From assembly GCA_017163975.1 (NCBI GenBank), contig JAFFSR010000218.1:3286001-3350000 (forward strand): DNA of 64,000 bases. Direction: 5' to 3'. Positions within the stretch are counted from its first letter, which is position 1, and the number at the start of each line of letters is the position of its first letter. This DNA is from Anastatus disparis (Eukaryota > Arthropoda > Insecta > Hymenoptera > Eupelmidae). The position numbers were made by a program, and so were the translations under genes. The notes beneath the pieces were generated by a model that was not told where the DNA came from, did no database searches, and worked only from the letters and a program-made list of their open reading frames with translations. Below are positions 22,801 to 36,400 of the stretch, piece by piece.

Positions 22801-25800
22801 ACCCCTTCATAATAATTAATGTTATTATTAATTTTAATACATTTTATTTATTTAATTATGGACTATCTAAATCATTAGCAATACTAGATCATAGAGTTCA
22901 CGAGGTTTAAAAAATCTATTGACAAAAGAACTCAACAAATAATTTCGACGAGAAACTATTTTATTTCTTGAAACTGAAATACTGCTATAATCAATATAGA
23001 TAAATATTGGAAACTGAATCTTGACGACCCTGAATTATTCAATTTAACTTTAGGTAAATATATTATACTAATCAAGAATGTAATGATCGTACTTTCTAAA
23101 ACTACCACACAATTGAATCTTCAAGATTGTTATAACTATTCCGAGCTCTGCCATGAAAAGTATAATTTTATTATTAATTTGAAAACTATTTAACGAATCA
23201 TGAATAATCTGGACTTAATACAATACTACATTATGTACATAATGAGATTTCGGAAACCTAATACATAGACGACCCGGCGGATATAAATAATAAAAAATGA
23301 TGAGATTCTTGAAAACATAAATACTTCCATATTTGATATAATAATATATTAGAAACTAAATTATAAATGCTAGTAACATTAAATTAATATCCACTTAAAA
23401 CAATACTACGAATCAATATTTTATTATTTGCAATTTCTAAAACTACAACGCAATCAAATCTTCAAAATACTAATAACGGTTTTGTGATCCCTCATATGAC
23501 GTCAAATGTTATTAATAATTTAAAGTCTATTATTTCAATAGATTATATATAATCTGAATCATTTCCAATATTATATTATACACGTGAGAAGCTTTTAATA
23601 ATCGGTTACAAATACAACCCGACCTTCATTTATAACCAAAAATGCTGTTATATCTAAATACAAGAATTTGCTAGAATTGATAATGATAAATATTTGAAAT
23701 ATGAATTTTAATGAACCGGAATATTTGATTAGTCTGGTTGAATATATTTTACCAACCAATAATTTGATGATCGAGACTTGTCAAATATGAATTAATTGAA
23801 TCTTCAAAGTTGTAATAATTGTTTTATAAAATGTTAAATTTCATTATTATTCTAAATATTATTTATTTATTAAATTTTGGATGATTCGTGAGGAGGTTTG
23901 AGGAACCTATTACAAAAGCATAACCCAATGAAAGGTTTCGACGTAAAACGATGTTATTTTGATAAACTGAATACTGCCATCTTAAATATAAATGCGTAGT
24001 AGAAACTAAATCTTAACGAGCAGTTGTACTTAATTAATCTATAATTGAATAAATTGTACGAAACAATCATCTAATGATTGGAATTTCTAAAACTACGATA
24101 TAATTGAATCTTCGAGGTTGTGATAACTATTTTGTAACCCCTTCATAATAATTAATGTTATTATTAATTTTAATACATTTTATTTATTTAATTATGGACT
24201 ATCTAAATCATTAGCAATACTAGATCATAGAGTTCACGAGGTTTAAAAAATCTATTGACAAAAGAACTCAACAAATAATTTCGACGAGAAACTATTTTAT
24301 TTCTTGAAACTGAAATACTGCTATAATCAATATAGATAAATATTGGAAACTGAATCTTGACGACCCTGAATTATTCAATTTAACTTTAGGTAAATATATT
24401 ATACTAATCAAGAATGTAATGATCGTACTTTCTAAAACTACCACACAATTGAATCTTCAAGATTGTTATAACTATTCCGAGCTCTGCCATGAAAAGTATA
24501 ATTTTATTATTAATTTGAAAACTATTTAACGAATCATGAATAATCTGGACTTAATACAATACTACATTATGTACATAATGAGATTTCGAAACCTAATACA
24601 TAGACGACCCGGCGGATATAAATAATAAAAATGATGAGATTCTTGAAAACATAAATACTTCCATATTTGATATAATAATATATTAGAAACTAAATTATAA
24701 ATGCTAGTAACATTAAATTAATATCCACTTAAAACAATACTACGAATCAATATTTTATTATTTGCAATTTCTAAAACTACAACGCAATCAAATCTTCAAA
24801 ATACTAATAACGGTTTTGTGATCCCTCATATGACGTCAAATGTTATTAATAATTTAAAGTCTATTATTTCAATAGATTATATATAATCTGAATCATTTCC
24901 AATATTATATTATACACGTGAGAAGCTTTTAATAATCGGTTACAAATACAACCCGACCTTCATTTATAACCAAAAATGCTGTTATATCTAAATACAAGAA
25001 TTTGCTAGAATTGATAATGATAAATATTTGAAATATGAATTTTAATGAACCGGAATATTTGATTAGTCTGGTTGAATATATTTTACCAACCAATAATTTG
25101 ATGATCGAGACTTGTCAAATATGAATTAATTGAATCTTCAAAGTTGTAATAATTGTTTTATAAAATGTTAAATTTCATTATTATTCTAAATATTATTTAT
25201 TTATTAAATTTTGGATGATTCGTGAGGAGGTTTGAGGAACCTATTACAAAAGCATAACCCAATGAAAGGTTTCGACGTAAAACGATGTTATTTTGATAAA
25301 CTGAATACTGCCATCTTAAATATAAATGCGTAGTAGAAACTAAATCTTAACGAGCAGTTGTACTTAATTAATCTATGATTGAATAAATTGTACGAAACAA
25401 TCATCTAATGATTGGAATTTCTAGAACTACGATATAATTGAATCTTCGAGGTTGTAATAACTATTTTGTAACCCCATCATAATAATTAATGTTATTATTA
25501 ATTTTAATACTATTTATTTATTTAATTATAAACTATCTAAACCATTAGCAATACTAGAGCATAGAGTTTACGAGGTTTAAAAAATCTATTGACAAAAGAA
25601 CTCAACAAATAATTTCGACGAGAAACTATTTTATTTCTTGAAACTGAATACTGCCTTAATCAATATAGATAAATATTGGAAACTGAATCTTGACGACTAT
25701 AAATTATTCAATTTAACTTTAGGTAAATATATTATACTAATCGAAAATGTAATGATCGTATTTTCTAAAACTACCACAACATTGAATCTTCAAGATTGTT

Positions 25801-28800
25801 ATAACTATTTCGAGCTCTGCCATGAAAAGTATAATTTTATTATTAATTTGAAAACTATCTATTCAACGAATCATGAATAATCTTGACTTAATACAATACT
25901 ACATTATATACATAATGAGATTTCGAAAACCTAATACATAGACGACCCGGCTGATATAAATAATAAAAAATCATGAGATTCTTAAAAACATAAATACTTC
26001 CATATTTGATATAATAATATATTAAAAACTAAATTATAAATGATAGTAACAATCAATTAATATCCACTTAAAACAATACTACGAATCAATATTTTATTAT
26101 TTGCAATTTCTAAAACTACAACGCAATCAAATCTTCAAAATACTAATAACGGTTTTGTGATCCCTCATATGACGCTAAATGTTATTAATAATTCAAAGTC
26201 TATTATTTCAATAGATTATATATAATCTGAATCATTTCCAATATCATATTATACACGTGAGAAGGTTTTAATAATCGGTTACAAATACAACCCGTCCTTC
26301 ATTTATAACCAAAAATGCTGTTATATCTAAATACAAGAATTTGCTAGAATTGATAATGATAAATATTAGAAATATGAATTTTAATGAACCGGAATATTTG
26401 ATTAGTCTGGTTGAATATATTTTACCAACCAATAATTTGATGATCGAGACTTGTCAAATATGAATTAATTGAATCTTCAAAGTTGTAATAACTGTCTAAT
26501 AAAAGGTTAAATTTTATTATTATTCTAAATATTATTTATTTATTTAATTTTAGATGATTCGTGAGGAGGTTTGAGGAACCTATTACAAAAGCATAACCTA
26601 ATGAAAGGTTTCGACGTAAAACGATTTTATTTTGAAAAATTAAATACTGCCATCTTAAATATAAATGCGTAGTAGAAACTAAATCTTAACGAGCAATTGT
26701 ACTTAATTAATCTATAATTGAATAAATTGTACGAAACAATCATCTAATGATTGGAATTTCTAAAACTACGATATAATTGAATCTTCGAGGTTGTGATAAC
26801 TATTTTGTAACCCCTTCATAATAATTAATGTTATTATTAATTTTAATACATTTTATTTATTTAATTATGGACTATCTAAATCATTAGCAATACTAGATCA
26901 TAGAGTTCACGAGGTTTAAAAATCTATTGACAAAAGAACTCAACAAATAATTTCGACGAGAAACTATTTTATTTCTTGAAACTGAAATACTGCTATAATC
27001 AATATAGATAAATATTGGAAACTGAATCTTGACGACCCTGAATTATTCAATTTAACTTTAGGTAAATATATTATACTAATCAAGAATGTAATGATCGTAC
27101 TTTCTAAAACTACCACACAATTGAATCTTCAAGATTGTTATAACTATTCCGAGCTCTGCCATGAAAAGTATAATTTTATTATTAATTTGAAAACTATTTA
27201 ACGAATCATGAATAATCTGGACTTAATACAATACTACATTATGTACATAATGAGATTTCGGAAACCTAATACATAGACGACCCGGCGGATATAAATAATA
27301 AAAAATGATGAGATTCTTAAAAACATAAATACTTCCATATTTGATATGATAATATATTAGAAACTAAATTATAAATGCTAGTAACATTAAATTAATATCC
27401 ACTTAAAACAATACTACGAATCAATATTTTATTATTTGAGATTTCTAAAACTACAACGCAATCAAATCTTCAAAATACTAATAACGGTTTTGTGATCTCT
27501 CATATGACGTTAAATGTTATTAATAATTTAAAGTCTATTATTTCAATAGATTATATATAATCTGAATCATTTCCAATATTATATTATACACGTGAGAAGG
27601 TTTTAATAATCGGTTACAAATACAACCAGACCTTCATTTATAACCCAAAAATGCTGTTATATCTAAATACAAGAATTTGCTAGAATTGATAATGATAAAT
27701 ATTTGAAATATGAATTTTAATGAACCGGAATATTTGATTAGTCTGGTTGAATATATTTTACCAACCAATAATTTGATGATCGAGACTTGTCAAATATGAA
27801 TTAATTGAATCTTCAAAGTTGTAATAATTGTTTTATAAAATGTTAAATTTCATTATTATTCTAAATATTATTTATTTATTAAATTTCGGATGATTCGTGA
27901 GGAGGTTTGAGGAACCTATTACAAAAGCATAACCCAATGAAAGGTTTCGACGTAAAACGATGTTATTTTGATAAACTGAATACTGCCATCTTAAATATAA
28001 ATGCGTAGTAGAAACTAAATCTTAACGAGCAGTTGTACTTAATTAGTCTATAATTGAATAAATTGTACGAAACAATCATCTAATGATTGGAATTTCTAGA
28101 ACTACGATATAATTGAATCTTCGAGGTTGTAATAACTATTATGTAACCCCATCATAATAATTAATGTTATTATTAATTTTAATACTATTTATTTATTTAA
28201 TTATGGACTATCTAAACCATTAGCAATACTAGAGCATAGAGTTCACGAGGTTTAAAAAATCTATTAACAAAAGGACTTGACAAATAATTTTGACGAGAAA
28301 CTATTTTAATTCTTGAAACTGAATACTGCCTTAATCCATATAGATAAATATTGGAAACTGAATCTTGACGACCATAAATTATTAAATTTAACTTTAGGTA
28401 AATATATTATACTAATCGAAAATGTAATGATCGTACTTTCTAAAACTACCACAACATTGAATCTTCAAGATTGTTATAACTATTCCGCGCTCTGCCATGA
28501 AAAGTATAATTTTATTATTAATTTGAAAACTATCTATTCAACGAATCATGAATAATCTTGACTTAATACAATACTACATTATATACATAATGAGATTTCG
28601 AAAACCTAATACATAGACGACCCGGCGGATATAAATAATAAAAAATGATGAGATTCTTAAAAACATAAATACTTCCATATTTGATATAATAATATATTAG
28701 AAACTAAATTATAAATGCTAGTAACATTAAATTAATATCCACTTAAAACAATACTACGAATCAATATTTTATTATTTGCAATTTCTAAAACTACAACGCA

Positions 28801-30240
28801 ATCAAATCTTCAAAATACTAATGACGGTTTTGTGATCCCTCATATGACGTTAAATGTTATTAATAATTCAAAGTCTATTATTTCAATAGATTATATATAA
28901 TCTGAATCATTTCCAATATTATATTATACACGTGAGAAGGTTTTAATAATCGGTTACAAATACAACCCGTCCTTCATTTATAACCAAAAATGCTGTTATA
29001 TCTAAATACAAGAATTTGCTAGAATTGATAATGATAAATATTTGAAATATGAATTTTAATGAACCGGAATATTTGATTAGTCTGGTTGAATATATTTTAC
29101 CAACCAATAATTTGATGATCGAGACTTGTCAAATATGAATTAATTGAATCTTCAAAGTTGTAATAACTGTCTAATAAAAGGTTAAATTTTATTATTATTT
29201 TAAATATTATTTATTTATTAAATTTTAGATGATTCGTGAGGAGGTTTGAGGAACCTATTACAAAAGCATAACCTAATGAAAGGTTTCGACGTAAAACGAT
29301 TTTATTTTGAAAAATTAAATACTGCCATCTTAAATATAAATGCGTAGTAGAAACTAAATCTTAACGAGCAATTGTACTTGATTAATCTATAATTGAATAA
29401 ATTGTACGAAACAATCATCTAATGATTGGAATTTCTAAAACTACGATATAATTGAATCTTCGAGGTTGTAATAACTATTTTGTAACCCCATCATAATAAT
29501 TAATGTTATTATTAATTTTAATACTATTTATTCATTTAATTATGGACTATCTAAACCATTAGCAATACTAGAGCATAGAGTTCACGAGGTTTAAAAAATC
29601 TATTGACAAAAGGACTCAACAAATAATTTCGACGAGAAACTATTTTAATTCTTGAAACTGAATACTGCCTTAATCAATATAGATAAATATTGGAAACTGA
29701 ATCTTGACGACTATAAATTATTCAATTTAACTTTAGGTAAATATATTATACTAATCAAAAATGTAATGATCGTACTTTCTAAAACTACTACACCATTGAA
29801 TCTTCAAGATCGTTATAACTATTTCGAGCTCTGCCATGAAAAGTATAATTTTATTATTAATTTGAAAACTATTTATTCAACGAATCATGAATAATCTGGA
29901 CTTAATACAATACTACATTATATAAATAATGAGATTTCGGAAACCTAATACATAGACGACCCGGCGGATATAAATAATAAAAAATGATGTGATTCTTAAA
30001 AACATAGATACTTCCATATTTGATATAATGATATATTAGAAACTAAATTATTATGGACAGTAACATTAAATTAATATCCACTCAAATCAATACTACGAAT
30101 CAATATTTTATTATTTGCAATTTCTAAAACTACAACGCAATCAAATCTCCAAAATTCCAATAACGGTTTCGTGATTTCTCATATGACGTTAAATGTTACT
30201 AATAATTCAAAGTCTATTATTTCCATAAATTATATATAAT

Positions 30241-31570
30241 CTAAATCATTTCCAATACTATATTATACATGTGAAATAGTTTTAGAAATATATTACAAAA
30301 ACAACCCGACGTTTATTGATAATCAGAAATACTTTTATATCAGGAAAATGAAATGAGCTATATTTGATAGTAATAAATATTACCAATATAAATCTTAACA
30401 AACCGGAATATTCGATTAATTTCTAGTTAAACAAATTTTATAAACCAATAATTTAATGATCGTAATTTGTAAAAATTGAAACAATTGGGTCTTCAAAGTT
30501 GTAATATCTATTTCGGAACTTTTCATAATATGTTAAATTTTTATTTTTATTTCAATACTGTTTATCAAATTTTGGATGATCCGGACCATTGGCATTATTA
30601 CATTATATACGTAAGGAGTTTTCCGAAATCTATTACAAGAAAATAACTCGACCTAATATTTTAACGTAAAATGATTTTATTTTTAAAAGCGAAATACTTC
30701 ATTATATAATATAAAAATATATTAGAAACTCAACCATTACGGAGAATTATATTAAATTAATCTCTACTTAAATAATTATTGCGAATCAATATTTCAACTA
30801 TCAGAACTTCTAAAAATAGAACGCAGTTAAATCTTGGAGGTTGTAATAACGGTTTGGTAACCTCTCATATAATTTTAAACGTTATTATAAATTTAATGCT
30901 ACTAATTTATTAAATTATGGATTATCTGGACCATTCACATCACTAGATGATAGACTTGAAAAGGTTTTTGATATCTATTGAAAAAGTATTGAATAATTTT
31001 GACGAAAAATTGTTTTATTTCTAAAAACTAAAAACTCTTATATTCAGTCTAAATAAATATTAGAAACTAAATCTTAACAAACAGAAATATTCAATTGATT
31101 TTTAGATGAATAAATTTCACGGGTGAATAATTTAATGATCGATATTTTTAAAACTACGACAAAATTGAATCTTTAAAGTTGTAATAACTGTTTCAAAATC
31201 TCTTATTATATTCCCATTTATTGTTAAATAACTATACGGATAGAAAATTTAGAGTTCAGAATGAATAAAATTCTGATAAAATTAAACCTCCGAGTTTGCA
31301 CTAACTGATTCCAGATTTCTCTTTAGAATATTATATGTTCTTGGTATTATAACAGTACAATTGATCTTACCTCTATTCCTGTAATTATTCCAATTAATGA
31401 TGTTGGAAACCAAATTTACACAAAGAGTTCTATTTAATTGGGCACTAGTTTAATAATTATCCTCAATTTCAATATTCAACATTTATAAAATTACGATCAC
31501 CATCTTGAGGTTGCAATAACTTATTTGTGACTTGTTATACAATACTAAACTTTTGTTTTGCTAATTTTTA
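30241..31570 (+). repeat. satellite family 1, diverged right edge
   Basis: The four-subunit text continues but differs at many positions from the core. Recognisable anchors include GGGTCTTCAAAGTTGTAATA near 30488, TCTTGGAGGTTGTAATAAC near 30832, GACGAAAAATTGTTTTATTTC near 30999 and GAATCTTTAAAGTTGTAAT near 31166. Two further weak monomers follow, at about 31250-31350 and 31480-31560. This is a degenerate seventeenth unit plus loose monomers at the array edge. Confidence 0.75.
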
Positions 31571-32540
31571 AGAAGCTATTTTAAATAAAATTGTCACTTC
31601 AAGTTTTTGTAAATTTCAAATTGGTATGCAGAAAACATATGTGTGTGTTGGGTATTAATTCCTGATTTTAATGTCCAGTTATTCCAGAATTGGAAGGTTT
31701 ATGAATTCCAAGACGCGTGAGTCCCAGATTTATTACTGTACCTTACTATTGAAAAATGTGATTAAAGTTTGGAAATATCCATAGAAATGGTTATATATAC
31801 CTTTTGATGTTTATAATCAACCTGAATGTGGCACAAGGGTTATTGTTTTATGTTATTGTTAGAGACATTTTATTTGACATGAATATATTGTTCTACAAAT
31901 CTGTCTAGACAATGAACTTTATTGTTTAGTGCAATCCAAATATTGAGCTGAAAAGGAAGAACACCTTTCAGGTCATAATTTTAGGAAAAAGCTGTATATT
32001 TAATAATGTAGGACCCATATTGTTAACATTAAGTCCAAAAGGACCTAAACGACTTTCTACTACGGTAAATCATATTTAGACAATTGTAATTTCTTACGAC
32101 GGCAAATGACATTTAAATATTGTAATATAGATATCCGTAATTGAAATTTTATTGGCATTTCAAGAATCTTTTTCATTCACAGGGTAGGTAACCTCTTGAA
32201 CAATTGTCGGTAAGCTTAAAACCATAAATATGAATTCTTACTGTCTCAATGTTTCTGAAGCTAATTACTACACCAAAATATCTTATAAATAACTTTCTCC
32301 TGAGAAACTATGTATTAGCAATACATATGTTCTAATTTCTGTTTTTATTCATGCATTTAGTTTTTATAATATGTCTAGAATTTTCATTAACATGATTTTT
32401 GATTGCACAATCAATATCATTTTTTAAGTCTATATTTGCATTATATTTAGAGCTAACACGTGAAATGTAGATTTGATTTTCATGAATACCTTAGTAAAAG
32501 ATCGACATAATCAGGATTATGTCTAATTTTGAATAAAAAT
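31571..32540. other. about 1 kb of non-satellite DNA between the two arrays
   Basis: The satellite landmarks (the AATCTTCAAG core and the TGTAATAAC box) are absent here, while they occur every 300-350 bp on both sides. No frame, RNA gene or terminal repeat is recognisable. It includes a TGTGTGTG run near 31640. It could be an old insertion or the original unique DNA separating the families. Confidence 0.55.
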
Positions 32541-33480
32541 GCATTTCCAACTACTTCTTAAATGAAATACAATTAGATTCACCATTAATTCAATTACTAT
32601 TAACAATAAATGATTTGATGTTCGGAATTTCTGATATTCCGATAAAAATAGAATCTTCAAGCTTGTAATGACTGGTTCGTGACTCTTAAAATAATATTAA
32701 ACTATAGTATTAATTCAAATTATATTGATTCGTTCAATAAAAAATTATCTACAACTTTAAAAATGTATTTATTAATAGGTTATGAAAAACCATTTCTAAA
32801 AATCAGTCCAGTGCACAATATTAAAAAAGATCAGTTTATTTATAAAAATTAATAATAAAACGGATCATATATAAATATATATATTTCAAACTAAATTTAC
32901 ACAGACAGAACCATTTAAAATACCACTTCTTCAATCACCATCACTAATCAATAACTCCAACTTCGAAATTTATAAATTAACGATAAAAAAAGAATCTTCA
33001 AGGTTTATTCGTGACACTTTATTTAATATTAGAATTTATAATTGGTTTAAATTCCATTTATTTGCCAAACGATAAATAATATAAACAATTCACAATACTA
33101 TATCATATTTATTGATACGTTTTATAGGACTATTTAAAATTTTTCTATATGATAAATGCATTTGATGAAAAATAATTTCGATTCCAATAAATTAATAAGC
33201 TGCATTGTTTACTACAAATTTTATGTACTAAACCAAATTCACATAAACAGTATTTTTCAATGTACCATTTATTTAATTATCATTCATAATCAATAATTTA
33301 TTGTTCGGAATTCATATATTCACGATAGAAATGCAATCTTCAAGATTGCAGTAACTGCTTCCTGATCATTCATATGCGTTCCATTATTACATTTACACAA
33401 GCTGTACTATTCAGAGTCAAACTTATTCAAAAACCATTATGAATTAATAATTTAATATTCAGAAATGAAAAATTTACGAT
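32541..33480 (+). repeat. diverged monomers transitional to satellite family 2
   Basis: Single, poorly matching monomers with the core at about 32650 (GAATCTTCAAGCTTGTAATGAC), 32992 and 33336 (GCAATCTTCAAGATTGCAGTAAC). Spacing stays near 340 bp. They look intermediate between the two families, keeping the AATCTTCAAG core of family 1 while matching family 2 in the neighbouring CAATTAATAATTTAATATTC text. Confidence 0.7.
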
Positions 33481-36400
33481 AAAAATCGAATCTTCAAGAT
33501 GGTGATAAACGATTTCTAACCACATATATGTAGTATTAAATTTTTTATTTATTTGAATTGCATTTCTTTTTTGAATAATTAGTAGTCCAAACAATTCTTA
33601 ATACAATATTATTATGATTATTTTCAACATACTAAAGAAGACAATATTAAAAAATTGGACCGTCGGCTAAACTAAAACCAAATCCCATTTTCAAGTATTA
33701 TTGAATCAGCTTACTAAATATTATTATACGTTTTGTTTTCCAATTTCTACAGTTCGTACAATTCAGTACTCATCTCTTATTCTATATCCATTATCAATTA
33801 ATAATTTAATATTAGAAATTCAAAAGTTTACGATAGAAATCAAATCGTCAAGATTGTAATAACTAATTTTTAACCCTTTAAATAATAATAAATATTTTAA
33901 CGATTTTTATTCAATTTATTTGTTAAATAATAAAAAGTGATTTATTTATAATACTACATTGTCATTATTATCATTATTGATATAATTTGTTAGGTTAGCT
34001 TCTGAAATCTAGCCATCAGCTGAATTTAACGAAAACTTTCATTTGTAAGTATTTACAAATCATCTGACTAAATATTAATATACGTTTCAGTGTTTGATTA
34101 ACACAAGTTGTTTCAGTATATCTCTCATTCAAAAACCATCATCAATTAATTGTTTAATATTCGGAACTGAAAAAATAACAATTGAAATCAAATCTCCAGG
34201 ATTGTGATAAACGATTTCCAACCACATACATGTAGTATTAAACTTTTCATTGATTTTATTTAAATTTATTAATCTAAATGATTGATAGTTAAAACAATTC
34301 CTAATACAATATTATTATCATTATTTTCAACATACTAAAGAAAACGAAATTATAAAATTGGACCGTCGGCTAAACTAAAACAAAATCATATTTGCAAGTA
34401 TTATTAAATCAGCTAACTAAATATTATTATACATTTTGTTTTCCAATTTCTATAGTTCGTACAATTCAGTACTCATCTCTTATACTATATCTATTATCAA
34501 TTAATAATTTAATATTCAAAATTCAAAAGTTTACGAAAGAAATCAAATCTCCAAGATTGTAATAACTAATTTCTGAACCATTTGAATAATAAATATTTCA
34601 ACGATTTTTATTCAATTTATTTGTTAAATAATAAAGAGTCTGATTTATTTATAATACTACATTGTTATTATTATCATTGTTAACATAATTTGTTAGATTA
34701 GCTTCTGAAATCTAGCCATCAGCTAAATTTAATAAAAACTTTCATTTTTAAGTATTTATAAATCATCTGACTAAATATTAATATACGTTTCAGTATTTGA
34801 TTTACACAAGTTGTTTCAGTATATCACTTATTTAAAAACCATCATCAATTAATAGTTCAATATTCAAAATTAAAAAAATTAAAAAAAAAATCAAATCTCC
34901 AAGATTGTGATAAACGATTTCTAACCATATATATGTAGTATTAAATTTTTCATTGATTTGAATTGGATTTATTTTTTGAATGATTAGTAGTCAATACAAA
35001 TCCTAATACAATATTATTATAATTATTTTCAACCTACTAAAGGAGACAATATTAAATAATTGGGCCGTCGGCTAAACTAAAACCAAATCCCATTTTCAAG
35101 TATTATTGAATCAGCTTACTAAATATTATTATACGTTTTGTTTTCCAATTTCTACAGTTCGTAAAATTCAGTACTCATCTCTTATTCTATATCCATTATC
35201 AATTAATAATTTAATATTCAAAATTCAAAAGTTTACGATAGAAATCAAATCGTCAAGATTGTAATAACTAATTTTTAACCCTTTAAATAATAATAAATAT
35301 TTTAACGATTTTTATTCAATTTATTTGTTAAAGAATAAAGAGTAATTTATTTATAACACTACATTGTCATTATTATCATTATTAATATAATTTGTTAGGT
35401 TAGCTTCTGAAATCTAGCCATCAGCTAAATTTATCAAAAACTTTCATTTGTAAGTATTTATAAATCATCTGACTAAATATTAAAATACGTTTCGTTATTT
35501 GATTTACACAAGTTGTTTCAGTATATCTCTTATTGAAAAGCTATCATCAATTAGTAGTTCAATATTCAGAATTGAAAATATTACAATAGAAATCAAATCT
35601 CGAAGATTGTGATAAACGATTTCTAACTATATATATTTAGTATTGAATATTTAATTGACTTTAATCGGATTTATTTTTTGAATGATTAGTAGTCAATACA
35701 AATCTTGATACAATATTATTATTATTGTTTTCAAAGTACTAAAGAAGACAATATTAAAAAATTGGACCGTCGGCTAAACTAAAACCAAATCCCATTTGCA
35801 AGTATTATTAAATCAGCTAACTAAATATTATTATACATTTTGTTTTCCAATTTCTATAGTTCGTACAATTCAGTACTCATCTCTTATACTATATCTATTA
35901 TCAATTAATAATTTAATATTCAGAATTCAAAAGTTTACGAAAGAAATCAAATCTCCAAGATTGTAATAACTAATTTCTGAACTATTTAAATAATAAATAT
36001 TTCAACGATTTTTATTCAATTTATTTGTTAAATAATAAAGAGTCTGATTTATTTATAATACTACATTGTTATTATTATCATTGTTAACATAATTTGTTAG
36101 ATTAGCTTCTGAAATCTAGCCATCAGCTAAATTTAATAAAAACTTTCATTTTTAAGTATTTATAAATCATCTGACTAAATATTAATATACGTTTCAGTAT
36201 TTGATTTACACAAGTTGTTTCAGTATATTACTTATTTAAAAACCATCATCAATTAATAGTTCAATATTCAAAATTAAAAAATTAAAATAAAAATCAAATC
36301 TCCAAGATTGTGACAAACGATTTCTAACCATATATATGTAGTATTAAATTTTTAATTGATTTGAATCGGATTTATTTTTTGAATGATTAGTAGTCAATAC

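Larger units (their letters stand above)
8521..30240 (+). repeat. satellite family 1: 1336-bp four-subunit higher-order repeat array
   Basis: The anchor GAGAAACTATTT follows (T)CGAC at 8521, 10925, 12260, 13596, 14932, 16268, 17607, 18943, 20279, 21614, 22950, 24286, 25620, 26958, 28295 and 29634. Spacing is 1334-1339 bp, except for the first interval (2404 bp), which holds a retroelement. Each unit consists of four diverged subunits; the AATCTT core lies at 11090, 11431, 11773, 12081 and 12426, giving steps of 341, 342, 308 and 345. Neighbouring units at 18-25 kb are almost identical. Short frames around the first subunit lack an ATG (they start with TTG) and are shifted by an extra A in many copies, so they are not genes. 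Each unit carries one GC-richer patch, CCCGGCGGATATAAATA. Confidence 0.95.
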
